DNA of 64,000 bases, taken from AG-339-G14 sp902553315 (GTDB lineage Bacteria; Pseudomonadota; Gammaproteobacteria; Magnimaribacterales; AG-339-G14). Where the stretch lies: assembly GCA_902553315.1 (NCBI GenBank), contig CACDKN010000003.1:65543-129542 (forward strand), read 5' to 3'. This document shows positions 1-7,859 of this stretch, piece after piece. The first letter of the stretch is position 1. Each line of letters begins with the position of its first letter. A model generated the notes under the pieces. The model worked only from the letters and a program-made list of their open reading frames with translations. It was not told where the DNA came from and made no database searches. Both the position numbers and the translations under genes were made by a program.

Positions 1-1
1 T

Positions 2-859
2 GAAAAGATACTCTTAAATAAAGGAAATTTATTTCTTATGGGAATAGGAAAATCTGGCAATATTGCTGAAAAGATATGTTCAACATTATCTTCAACCGGA
101 ACCCCAGCGATTTATATAAACGCAGCTGAAGCAAGCCATGGCGATTTAGGGGCTATAACAAAAAAAGATATTTTATTGATTTTTTCGTATTCTGGTGAAA
201 CTGATGAAATTCTCAAAATACTTCCAGCTTGCAAAAGAAAAGCGAAAGATATTCTTTCGATTACAGGAAACTCCAAATCAACCCTTTCCATCAACTCAAA
301 TGTTTCTTTATCCATAGAAATAGATCAAGAGGCCTGTCCAATGGATCTTGCGCCGACAACTAGCTCTACGGCTATGTTACTTTTGGGTGATGCTCTTGCA
401 ATATCGTTACTAGAAGCTAAAGGTTTTTCTCCACAAGATTTTGCAGAAAACCATCCTGGAGGCAGTCTAGGAAAAAAATTTTTAAAAGTAAAAGACTTAA
501 TGATATCTAAAAAAAATCTTCCAACGTTATCTGAATCTTCTTCCGTATATAGTGCAATTTATTTAATGTCTTCTAAGGGTCTCGGCTTAACACTGATTGA
601 AAGTAAAAATAAAGTATCAGGAATCTTTACAGACGGAGATTTGAGAAGGCTTTTAGAAAAAAAAGTTAACTTAGATGATTTAAAAATCAATGAAGTAATG
701 ACAATAGATTTTAAGTTTGTTTCTGAGGAAGTCTTAGTTTCTGAGGCTATAAAATCAATGGAAAAATTTAAAATCTTTTCATTGTTAGTTAAAAATAGTA
801 AAGATCAAGTTACTGGTCTCTTAAGGATGCATGACGTATTGGAAGCAAAAATTATTTAA
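2..859 (+). CDS. kdsD: Arabinose-5-phosphate isomerase, 5' end cut by window
   Basis: Interconverts ribulose 5-phosphate and arabinose 5-phosphate, the first step to Kdo for the LPS inner core, in the cytoplasm. The frame is open from base 2, so the N-terminal 40 or so residues lie outside; the ATG at 38 is an internal Met in the phosphosugar-binding loop (MGIGKSG). About 285 residues are visible: an SIS domain (STGTPA, EASHGDLG, SYSGETDE, ENHPGGSLGK) followed by two CBS repeats over the last 120 residues (FTDGDLRR in the first). The stop overlaps the lptC start as TAATG. The usual next gene kdsC (Kdo 8-phosphate phosphatase) is missing here. Identity is secure from the SIS plus CBS order and the lpt neighbours. 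Confidence 0.93.
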   Translation, partial: EKILLNKGNLFLMGIGKSGNIAEKICSTLSSTGTPAIYINAAEASHGDLGAITKKDILLIFSYSGETDEILKILPACKRKAKDILSITGNSKSTLSINSNVSLSIEIDQEACPMDLAPTTSSTAMLLLGDALAISLLEAKGFSPQDFAENHPGGSLGKKFLKVKDLMISKKNLPTLSESSSVYSAIYLMSSKGLGLTLIESKNKVSGIFTDGDLRRLLEKKVNLDDLKINEVMTIDFKFVSEEVLVSEAIKSMEKFKIFSLLVKNSKDQVTGLLRMHDVLEAKII

Positions 860-1410
860 TGCGACGAAATTTAATAATATATTCAATCTTACTTTTAAGT
901 CTTGCAGGTGTTTTTTTATTTTTATCTTCCAATTACATCGATTCCTCAAATCAAGAATTTGAAGAAGATACAGTTCAAAATTTATTTCAAGCAGATAAAG
1001 TAAAATTAAAAGTCTCTTTCTCCGATAGCAAAATTAAATTTTTTATAGAAAGCGAGATGCTTAATAGTTTAGCAAATTCTAATTTTATGAAATTATTCCA
1101 ACCCGAAATATTTTTATCAAACGAAATGGACTTTGAAATTTCTGGTAATTCTAAAAATGCTTTTTTTTATTACAAATCTAACCTCATAGAATTTGAGGAA
1201 ATAATTAATTTTAGTGGAAGCTTTAAAGAAAATCCTTTTTCTGGATCTTCTGAGAAAATGATAATTAACTTTTCAGAAAACACTATAGAAGTTTCAAAAA
1301 ACTTAAAAATAAATTATCTAAATAGCTTTTATACTGCGGATTCGATAAAAATAGATCTGTCGGAAAAAATAATTTTAGATAGTTCTAATATAAAATTCCG
1401 AGAAATCTGA
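859..1410 (+). CDS. lptC: LPS export protein LptC
   Basis: Single-pass inner-membrane component of the Lpt bridge that receives LPS from LptB2FG and passes it to the periplasmic part. The 183 residues start with one membrane segment (about residues 5-24) followed by a beta-rich periplasmic part typical of the LptC/OstA-like fold; the last 50 residues (TIEVSKNLKINYL, then DSIKIDLSEKIILDSS) line up with the usual LptC tail. Sequence similarity to characterised LptC is low, so the call leans on topology, length and position between kdsD and lptB. The start overlaps kdsD by one base and lptB begins 3 bases after the stop. The lptA gene that normally follows is absent. Confidence 0.8.
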   Translation: MRRNLIIYSILLLSLAGVFLFLSSNYIDSSNQEFEEDTVQNLFQADKVKLKVSFSDSKIKFFIESEMLNSLANSNFMKLFQPEIFLSNEMDFEISGNSKNAFFYYKSNLIEFEEIINFSGSFKENPFSGSSEKMIINFSENTIEVSKNLKINYLNSFYTADSIKIDLSEKIILDSSNIKFREI

Positions 1411-1413
1411 AAA

Positions 1414-2124
1414 ATGATAATTGCAAAAAATATTCACGTTAATTACGGGAAAAAAATAATTCTTGACGATATTTCCTTGAACGTAAACTTCAAAAAAATC
1501 AATGGACTTTTGGGTCCGAATGGAGCTGGAAAAACCACTCTCTTTTATTCTCTCGCAGGTTTATTGAAGCCGTCTAAAGGAAAGATTTATCTGAATGAAA
1601 CTGAAATTACAAATTTATCGCTAAGTAAAAGAGCTGAACTTGGAATTGTTTATCTGCCTCAAGAGCCCTCAATTTTTAGAAACCTTTCTGTGAAAGACAA
1701 TTTAAGATCTTCCCTTGAAACAAAATACTTTACTAAAAAAAATATAGAGAAAAATATAAATAGCCTTTTAGAAGAATTTAATATTTCTTCTATTTCTTTG
1801 CAGAAAGGAAGAGAACTCTCAGGAGGTCAGAGAAGAAGAGTAGAAATAGCAAGATCAATCGCTTTGAATCCAAAATTTATAATGCTGGATGAGCCTTTTG
1901 CAGGAATTGATCCTTTAGCAATTGATGACATAAAAAATTTGATTTTAAAATTAAACGAGAAAGGTTTGGGGATCTTAATAAGTGACCATAACGTTAAAGC
2001 AACGATAGATATATGCGAGAACGTCAAAGTCATAAGTTCCGGAAAAATTATAGCTGATGGCAGTGCTGCTGAAATTACAGACAACCCATTAGTAAAAAAA
2101 GTTTATTTAGGAGAATCTTTTTGA
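1414..2124 (+). CDS. lptB: LPS export ABC transporter ATPase LptB
   Basis: Cytoplasmic ATPase that powers LPS extraction by LptF and LptG, both encoded near 41-43 kb. The 236 residues contain a full nucleotide-binding domain: Walker A GPNGAGKTT (34-42), Q-loop Gln84, signature LSGGQ (136-140), Walker B FIMLDEP (156-162) and switch His193. Length matches the family. Its TGA stop (2122-2124) overlaps the TTG start of the next small gene as TTGA, and a GGAGA ribosome site for that gene lies inside the lptB end. All catalytic motifs are intact. Confidence 0.96.
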   Translation: MIIAKNIHVNYGKKIILDDISLNVNFKKINGLLGPNGAGKTTLFYSLAGLLKPSKGKIYLNETEITNLSLSKRAELGIVYLPQEPSIFRNLSVKDNLRSSLETKYFTKKNIEKNINSLLEEFNISSISLQKGRELSGGQRRRVEIARSIALNPKFIMLDEPFAGIDPLAIDDIKNLILKLNEKGLGILISDHNVKATIDICENVKVISSGKIIADGSAAEITDNPLVKKVYLGESF

Positions 2125-2360
2125 AATTAAAAAAAATTGGGCCCAATCTTAAAAAAACAAAAAAAACTTTGTTACTTGAATTTTTATTTCAATCGATATC
2201 CAAAGAAAATAAACTCTCTCCTCTTTCAGATGAAACGCTAAAAAAAATGTTTGAACAGAAAAATGAAATTAAAGTCTCAAGGAAAACTATCTCTAAATAT
2301 AGAACTCTTTTGAATCTTCCTGCGGCTCACGACAGAAAAGAAGAAAATGCAGTCAAATAA
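2121..2360 (+). CDS. Free-standing RpoN-box domain (sigma-54 C-terminal remnant)
   Basis: This 79-residue protein corresponds to the extreme C-terminus of sigma-54: a helix (about 14-30), PLSD at 34-37, a helix-turn-helix, and the RpoN box VSRKTISKYR at residues 52-61 (the classical box is ARRTVAKYR), then LNLP and a basic tail. The core-polymerase-binding and activator-contact regions (about 400 residues in full RpoN) are missing, and there is no room for them because the TTG start overlaps the lptB stop (TTGA, 2121-2124). GGAGA at 2110-2114 sits 6 bases before TTG, so the gene looks translatable and coupled. It occupies the exact rpoN position after lptB and overlaps mgtE by 14 bases. The sequence can only be a DNA-binding domain; whether it is a working regulator or a relic kept by translational coupling is open. 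I give no gene symbol because it is not a full sigma factor. Confidence 0.75.
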   Translation: MKLKKIGPNLKKTKKTLLLEFLFQSISKENKLSPLSDETLKKMFEQKNEIKVSRKTISKYRTLLNLPAAHDRKEENAVK

Positions 2361-3681
2361 TTCTTCTGAAAATGACTCATTACAAAAAATAGTTTCTTCA
2401 GGTCAATTTATTAATTCAAGAGAAACCTTAAATTCTCTTCCTGCCTATGAGATTTCATTATTAATTGAATCTAGTCCACCAAATACAAGAGCTTTAATCT
2501 GGCAGTTAATAGATGAAAAAAATGAAGGAGAAATTTTAAAAAATTTATCAGATGACGTTAGAGAAATGATTTTGTCCTTTATGGATCCAGCGGAAGTTGC
2601 AGAAGTGACAAAGGATCTTGAACCAGACGAAGTAGCAGATATTCTTCAAGATTTACCTAAGAAGGTGATGAAAGAAGTTTTAGAAAAAATTTCTGACCAA
2701 AATAAAAGTATTTTAGAACAAGTTTTAAAATTTCCTGAAGATTCAGCTGGTGGTTTAATGAACACTGACGTTATTGTGGTCAGACCGTACCATTCAATTG
2801 AATTAGTCCTAAGGTATTTAAGGATAAAAAATTCAATCCCGCTCTTAACAGATAACCTTTTTGTGGTGAGCAGAAATAATAAATTTAGAGGGGTTTTACC
2901 AATTTCAAGTCTAATTACAAATTCACCTAACGAATTAGTGAAAAATATTATGATTCAAAAAAAACCATTAATTGCATATACAGAATCTAGCGAGGTAATT
3001 AAGGTATTTGAAAAAGATGATTTAATTTCGGCACCTGTAATTGATGAAGAAAATAATTTAATCGGGAGAATAACTTTTGATGACGTCATAAGTGAAATTA
3101 AATCTGATGCAAATGACTCCTTAAAACAGATGTCTGGTTTGAGTGGAGATACGTTTGAAAAAACTTCTTCAGCTATAAAAAGTAGAGGTTTTTGGCTAGG
3201 TATAAATCTTTTCACCGCAATAATTGCTTCGTCTGTAATAAATCTATTCAAAGAAACGATCGAAGAGGTAATTTTTTTAGCAGTTTTGATGCCAATTATT
3301 GCAAGTATGGGAGGCGTCGCCGCAACTCAAACACTCGCTATAACTGTTAGGGGTCTTGCGTTAGGACAAATAATGTCATCAAATTATATTTATTTATTAT
3401 CAAGAGAAATTACTGTCGGAATTGTAAATGGTATTTTCTGGGCCCTGATTTTGGGAGTAATTTCCTTCTTATGGTTTAACGATTTTACAATTGCGATAAT
3501 AATTTTATTGTCCTTGATAATTAATTTATTTTTTGCAGTTTTAAGCGGATTAGGAATTCCACTAATTTTAAAATTTTTCAAACTAGATCCTGCTATCGGC
3601 GGAAGTGTAATAGTTACAACAATAACAGATGTAGTAGGCTTTTTTTCCTTTTTGGGATTAGCTACAATTTTTTACAGTTAA
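2347..3681 (+). CDS. mgtE: Magnesium transporter MgtE
   Basis: Mg2+ channel/transporter of the inner membrane. The 444 residues show the MgtE order: an N-terminal helical domain (about 15-125, with acidic repeats such as EVAEVTKDLEPDEVADIL), two CBS domains (about 135-255), a connecting helix, and a C-terminal membrane domain with five predicted segments (about 285-444) including the conserved PIIASMGGVAATQT stretch. ATG at 2347 overlaps the preceding RpoN-box gene by 14 bases. In Vibrio-like relatives mgtE ends the rpoN-hpf-ptsN-rapZ-npr cluster, so its place here marks where that cluster was lost. Its TAA stop shares the palindrome TTAA with the convergent mreD stop. Confidence 0.94.
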   Translation: MQSNNSSENDSLQKIVSSGQFINSRETLNSLPAYEISLLIESSPPNTRALIWQLIDEKNEGEILKNLSDDVREMILSFMDPAEVAEVTKDLEPDEVADILQDLPKKVMKEVLEKISDQNKSILEQVLKFPEDSAGGLMNTDVIVVRPYHSIELVLRYLRIKNSIPLLTDNLFVVSRNNKFRGVLPISSLITNSPNELVKNIMIQKKPLIAYTESSEVIKVFEKDDLISAPVIDEENNLIGRITFDDVISEIKSDANDSLKQMSGLSGDTFEKTSSAIKSRGFWLGINLFTAIIASSVINLFKETIEEVIFLAVLMPIIASMGGVAATQTLAITVRGLALGQIMSSNYIYLLSREITVGIVNGIFWALILGVISFLWFNDFTIAIIILLSLIINLFFAVLSGLGIPLILKFFKLDPAIGGSVIVTTITDVVGFFSFLGLATIFYS

Positions 3682-4181
3682 CTGCCGTAAGTAAATTTTA
3701 TTCTTATATTTCTTAAAAGGCCGTAAATAATAGGCCAGATCAATGCAGAAATAACGGTAAAAATAAATAATTCTAGAAAAATACTCAGAGAAAAGTTAGA
3801 GAAAGAAATGATAAATATCATCTGATTTAAAAAAACTGCGCCAGCAACAATTAGAGATTGCTGAACTCTATACAACGCTCTCAAACGGTGAAAATATCTT
3901 TGTATCAAGTAAGAACTTATCAAAAAAATCATAACATTTGAACCCAAAACTAAGTCTTGAGATAAATCTAGAACAAACCCAGAAATTATCGCCCATAATA
4001 AACCTACGCTTTTAGGAAGAGCCATATTCCAATATATGAGACACATTAAAGTTAATGGAATATTTAAATAGAAGTTAAAAGAATTTCTAAAAATAATCTC
4101 AACAATGGAAAAAATAATTATTGTGATACCTATTGTTATATAAATAGGAAAAGTATTTCGCTTATCAAGATATTCTGTCAT
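3678..4181 (-). CDS. mreD: Rod shape-determining protein MreD
   Basis: Integral membrane partner of MreC and MreB in the elongation complex. The 167-residue protein is mostly hydrophobic, with about five membrane segments, and carries the family-like stretch LLWAIISGFVLDLSQD near residues 60-75. Length matches MreD (about 160). ATG at 4181 overlaps the mreC stop as ATGA. It is last in mreB-mreC-mreD. The stop codon overlaps the mgtE stop on the other strand by 4 bases, leaving no terminator between them. Confidence 0.9.
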   Translation of the reverse strand: MTEYLDKRNTFPIYITIGITIIIFSIVEIIFRNSFNFYLNIPLTLMCLIYWNMALPKSVGLLWAIISGFVLDLSQDLVLGSNVMIFLISSYLIQRYFHRLRALYRVQQSLIVAGAVFLNQMIFIISFSNFSLSIFLELFIFTVISALIWPIIYGLLRNIRIKFTYGS

Positions 4182-5026
4182 GGAGAGATAAATAATACTT
4201 TTGAGCCTTTATCAAATTCAGCACTGGACGAAACTTCGACTTCCTGAAATTTAAGATTTTGGTTTTTTGAAATGCTTTTTACCTTTCCAATTAAATATCC
4301 TTTAGGAAATTTTCCTCCTAATCCAGAAGAATATATTTCATCTCCTTCATAAAGATTAACTTCACTACTTAAATTTTCAATCGTGAAGGTTTTGTTTTCA
4401 CCTTTTCCTTTCAAAATAATATTTAAGCCGTTCCTTGAAATATAGCTTGGCACAATATTACCTTTTTCATACAGGGGCTGAACTCTTACATAATTGGGAT
4501 AAATTTCAGATATTTGTCCAACAACTCCATAATTATTTAAAACGATCATATCTTCGTTCAGTTTTTTTATGTCGGTGAAAACATTTAACGATTCTTTAGG
4601 AAAAAAACTTTTACTTTTAATCTCGCCAAGAATTGAAATAGAAAAATTTTCAGTTTTTACAAGATTCATTAATTTTGAAAGCTCGATATTTTCTTTCTCA
4701 AGATTTTTTAATTTTAAAATTTCAAAATTTAATTTTTCTATCTCATTATTGAGATTATCTATTTCGATAAATAATCTATTTTGAGAGCTAAAGAAAAAAG
4801 AAACTCTGTTAGAGGTTTGAATAAGCACATTCGGTATTTCAGTTAAAGGTTGAAATAATGTTAAAAAGGATATTTTTAAATTTTTACTATAATCAAAATA
4901 AAAATCAGTAAAAAAAATTGACAAAACTAAAAAAAAAGACGGCAAAATCTTTGAGGCTCTCATCGATCCAGTTGTAAAGATTGCACTTTGAGCTATTTGT
5001 GTTTGTTTTAGCTCTTTGTTAATCAT
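4178..5026 (-). CDS. mreC: Rod shape-determining protein MreC
   Basis: Periplasmic scaffold linking cytoskeletal MreB to cell-wall synthases. The 282 residues have a cytoplasmic N-terminus, one membrane helix (about 28-48), a coiled coil (about 82-117: ENLNNEIEKL-like heptads) and the two-domain beta region with VVGQISEIYPNYVRVQPL and SGLGGKFPKGYLIGKV, both characteristic of MreC. ATG at 5026 abuts the mreB stop. Slightly shorter than the E. coli protein, mainly at the C-terminus. Confidence 0.94.
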   Translation of the reverse strand: MINKELKQTQIAQSAIFTTGSMRASKILPSFFLVLSIFFTDFYFDYSKNLKISFLTLFQPLTEIPNVLIQTSNRVSFFFSSQNRLFIEIDNLNNEIEKLNFEILKLKNLEKENIELSKLMNLVKTENFSISILGEIKSKSFFPKESLNVFTDIKKLNEDMIVLNNYGVVGQISEIYPNYVRVQPLYEKGNIVPSYISRNGLNIILKGKGENKTFTIENLSSEVNLYEGDEIYSSGLGGKFPKGYLIGKVKSISKNQNLKFQEVEVSSSAEFDKGSKVLFISP

Positions 5027-6073
5027 TTACTCTGTAGACAGTAAATCTACGTCGTATTTATCTAAAATATCTAGCGCTATACCTCCGCCTCTTGCCACGC
5101 AAGTCAGAGGTTCTTCAGCAACAATTACAGGAATCCCTGTTTGTTCCGAAATCATTTTATCTAAATCTCTTAATAGTGCGCCTCCTCCTGTGAGGACAAT
5201 GCCTCTTTCAGAAATATCTGAGCTCAATTCTGGGGGAGATTGTTCTAGAGCGTTTCTTATGGACTGTAAAATGGAAGAAAGAGGACCAGAAATAGCTTCG
5301 TAAATTTCAGAACTGGAAATATTTAAAGTATTAGGAACTCCCTCTGCAAGATTTCTACCTCTTACCTCCATGTCTTTTACTTCACTATCAGCAGAAGCAC
5401 AGCCTACACTTTCTTTAATCCTTTCAGCAGTAGATTCACCAATCAAAACTCCGTATTTCCTTCTCAAGTATGAAACAATGGACTCGTTAAACCTATCTCC
5501 ACCGGTTTTTAAAGAACTAGAGAAAACTACACCATTCAAAGCCAATATTGCTATCTCTGTGGTTCCTCCACCAATATCTACGACCATTGAACCAGAAGCT
5601 TCTTCTACGGGAAGCCCAGCTCCTATTGCCGCTGCCATTGGTTCCTCAATCAATCTAACTTCCCTTGCACCAGCTTGCAAAGCAGACTCTCTTATAGCCC
5701 TTCTCTCTACTTGAGTTGATTGACAGGGTACGCAAATCAAAATTCGCGGACTAGGTCTAAAAAAATTTTCTCCATGAACCTCTTGAATAAAATGTTGAAG
5801 CATTTTTTCTGTTACTTGAAAATCCGCTATTACTCCATCCTTTAAAGGTCTAATAGCCTCAATATTTCCAGGAACTCTTCCAAGCATTCTTTTTGCTTCA
5901 GACCCGACTGCTACAACAGATCTGTGGCCATCCGTTTTTTTTATAGCAACAACTGATGGCTCGTCTAAAACAATACCTCTTCCCTTAACATAAACCAGAG
6001 TATTAGCTGTGCCTAGGTCTATTGAAAGGTCAGTTGAGTAAAATCCCTTCAAATATTTAGATAATGAAACCAT
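5027..6073 (-). CDS. mreB: Actin-like cell shape protein MreB
   Basis: Bacterial actin that forms membrane-attached filaments directing lateral wall synthesis. The 348 residues show the actin-fold ATP site: phosphate-1 loop DLGTANT (19-25), phosphate-2 VVDIGGGTTE (about 166-175) and the adenosine loop GIVLTGGGALLRDL near residue 290. The N-terminus (MVSLSKYLKGFYS) keeps the amphipathic membrane-binding character. Length is standard. It is the first gene of mreBCD and is transcribed away from gatC across a 72-base gap. Presence of the full set implies a rod-like cell. Confidence 0.97.
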   Translation of the reverse strand: MVSLSKYLKGFYSTDLSIDLGTANTLVYVKGRGIVLDEPSVVAIKKTDGHRSVVAVGSEAKRMLGRVPGNIEAIRPLKDGVIADFQVTEKMLQHFIQEVHGENFFRPSPRILICVPCQSTQVERRAIRESALQAGAREVRLIEEPMAAAIGAGLPVEEASGSMVVDIGGGTTEIAILALNGVVFSSSLKTGGDRFNESIVSYLRRKYGVLIGESTAERIKESVGCASADSEVKDMEVRGRNLAEGVPNTLNISSSEIYEAISGPLSSILQSIRNALEQSPPELSSDISERGIVLTGGGALLRDLDKMISEQTGIPVIVAEEPLTCVARGGGIALDILDKYDVDLLSTE

Positions 6074-6119
6074 TTTTTTAAATTAAATGTAAAATGCAAT
6101 CTATTTATGTCCCCAAAGA

Positions 6120-6125
6120 TATAAT
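6120..6125 (+). promoter_or_regulatory. Candidate -10 element for gatCAB
   Basis: A perfect TATAAT lies 20 bases before the gatC ATG in the mreB/gatC divergent gap. No good -35 is visible at 16-18 bases upstream (the best hexamers are CAATCT or TGCAAT), so the call rests on the -10 and position. The leader would be about 12-15 bases with no clear Shine-Dalgarno. Confidence 0.4.
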
Positions 6126-6145
6126 AACTTAAATTATATAAATAA

Positions 6146-6442
6146 ATGAAAATATCAGAAGAAACTTTAAAAAATATTTCCCAATTATCAAAATTAGGAA
6201 TTCATGATGATACAAAAAAGAAATTGATCAAAGAATTGGAATCTATTTTAGAAATGGTAAATAAAATGAACGAAGTAAATACTGAATATGTTGAACCAAT
6301 GAGTCATCCAATGAGTGATTCTCAAAATCTTAGAGAAGATTTAATCTCCAGTGATATTAAAAGAGATGACTACATGAAAAACGCTCCACATTCAGAAGAT
6401 GGATACTATCTAACTCCAAAAGTAATAGAGCAAGATGATTGA
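6146..6442 (+). CDS. gatC: Asp/Glu-tRNA amidotransferase subunit C
   Basis: Small stabilising subunit of GatCAB, which converts misacylated Glu-tRNA(Gln) or Asp-tRNA(Asn) to the amide form. The 98 residues carry the GatC pattern: N-terminal LSKLGI helix, the middle NTEYVEPMSHP, LREDLI and a C-terminal ENAP-like segment (KNAPHSEDGYYLTPKVI). Length matches the family. First gene of gatC-gatA-gatB, divergent from mreB as in Pseudomonas. The stop overlaps the gatA start by 8 bases. Confidence 0.95.
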   Translation: MKISEETLKNISQLSKLGIHDDTKKKLIKELESILEMVNKMNEVNTEYVEPMSHPMSDSQNLREDLISSDIKRDDYMKNAPHSEDGYYLTPKVIEQDD

Positions 6443-7859
6443 TCTAAAAAGTTCTGATCTTGTAACTCAAATAGAAGCTCTGAAGAATAAAGAAATTTCC
6501 TCATACGAACTCACTTCAATGTATTTGAAAAATATTCAAGATAATGAAAATTTAAATTGCTTTATTTCCATCAATGAATCTGCGCTAGAGGATGCGAAAA
6601 AAATTGATTCATCGAAAGAAGAATTTAGTCATCTCAAGGGTATTCCTATAGCTCATAAAGACATTTTTTGTGTGGAAAATGGCAAAACAACTTGTGGGTC
6701 TAAAATGTTGGAAAACTTTATTTCACCTTATTCATCTACAGTTTATGAAAAGCTTGATAGAGCGGGAACGGTAATGTTGGGTAAAACTAATATGGATGAA
6801 TTCGCGATGGGGTCTTCAAATGAAACCAGTTATTTTGGAAATGTAAAAAATCCTATTGATAACACAAAAAGTCCCGGAGGTTCCTCAGGGGGATCTGCAG
6901 CTGCAGTGAAAGCTAATTTATGTGCCTTTGCAACTGGAACAGATACCGGGGGATCTATAAGACAACCTGCTTCCTTCTGCGGAATCACAGGAATTAAACC
7001 AACCTATGGCAGAGTTTCTAGGTGGGGAATGATTGCTTTTGCATCAAGTCTTGACCAAGCTGGAGTTTTCACAAAAACTGCATTAGATGCTGCAGTAGCT
7101 CTTGAAATGATTTCTGGATTCGATAAAAAAGACTCTACTTCTATCGACAGCGAAGTTTCAAACTTGAAATATGAGACTGTCTCTGAAATGGATCACATAA
7201 TTGGAATACCCTCAGACATTATTGATTCGATTAAAGATCCAAAAGTAAAAGAAACTTATTTAGAAAATATTGATCTTTTAAAAAAAAATGGTGTTAAAAC
7301 TAAAGAAGTTGAACTCCAAAATCTTGAATATTCTCTTCCTGCATACTACGTTATTGCTCCAGCAGAGTGTTCTGCAAACCTATCTAGATACGATGGGATT
7401 AAATTTGGTTATAGTTGCGAAAATCCTAAAAATTTAGAAGATCTTTATACTCGAACAAGATCTGAAGGGTTTGGAGAAGAGGTAAAGAAAAGAATACTCA
7501 TTGGTACATATTGTCTTTCTGCAGGATATTTTGATGCCTATTATCTTAAAGCTCAAAAGATAAGAACCTTGGTTACCGAAAGTTTTAAGAAAGCATTCAA
7601 AGATGTCTCGGTTATTGCCATGCCGACCTGCTCAAATACTGCTTTTGATTTAGAGTCAATACAAGATCCTGTAAAAATGTATGAGCAAGACATCTATACA
7701 ATTCCTGCAAATTTAGCTGGATTACCTGCCATTTCTATTCCAGCAGGAAATCAAAAAAATCTTCCACTTGGATTACAATTCATTGGTAATCATTTGCAAG
7801 AGTCATCGATATTAAATATTTCACATAAATTTCAAAAAATATCTGATTACCATGTCTAA
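6435..7859 (+). CDS. gatA: Asp/Glu-tRNA amidotransferase subunit A
   Basis: Glutaminase subunit that releases ammonia for transamidation. The 474 residues are an amidase-signature enzyme with the triad in place: Lys75 (AHKDIFC), Ser150 (GGSSGGSA) and Ser174 (TGTDTGGSIRQP), spaced as in characterised GatA. Length is normal. ATG at 6435 overlaps the gatC stop; the gatA stop overlaps the gatB ATG by 8 bases, implying coupled translation and balanced subunits. Confidence 0.97.
   Translation: MIDLKSSDLVTQIEALKNKEISSYELTSMYLKNIQDNENLNCFISINESALEDAKKIDSSKEEFSHLKGIPIAHKDIFCVENGKTTCGSKMLENFISPYSSTVYEKLDRAGTVMLGKTNMDEFAMGSSNETSYFGNVKNPIDNTKSPGGSSGGSAAAVKANLCAFATGTDTGGSIRQPASFCGITGIKPTYGRVSRWGMIAFASSLDQAGVFTKTALDAAVALEMISGFDKKDSTSIDSEVSNLKYETVSEMDHIIGIPSDIIDSIKDPKVKETYLENIDLLKKNGVKTKEVELQNLEYSLPAYYVIAPAECSANLSRYDGIKFGYSCENPKNLEDLYTRTRSEGFGEEVKKRILIGTYCLSAGYFDAYYLKAQKIRTLVTESFKKAFKDVSVIAMPTCSNTAFDLESIQDPVKMYEQDIYTIPANLAGLPAISIPAGNQKNLPLGLQFIGNHLQESSILNISHKFQKISDYHV

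Noticed and set aside
38..40. ATG at 38 as the kdsD start
   Set aside because: The frame is open back to base 2, and the ATG falls in the conserved phosphosugar loop; the true start is outside the window.
2121..2360. Frameshifted full-length rpoN
   Set aside because: There is no room: lptB is intact up to the overlap, so the upstream 400 residues of RpoN are truly absent, not hidden in another frame.
2330..2360. Mg2+ riboswitch before mgtE
   Set aside because: mgtE overlaps the upstream gene by 14 bases, so there is no untranslated leader.
5370..5714. 114-codon open frame on the plus strand within mreB
   Set aside because: It is antisense to the clearly conserved mreB and encodes no recognisable pattern; a shadow of codon bias.
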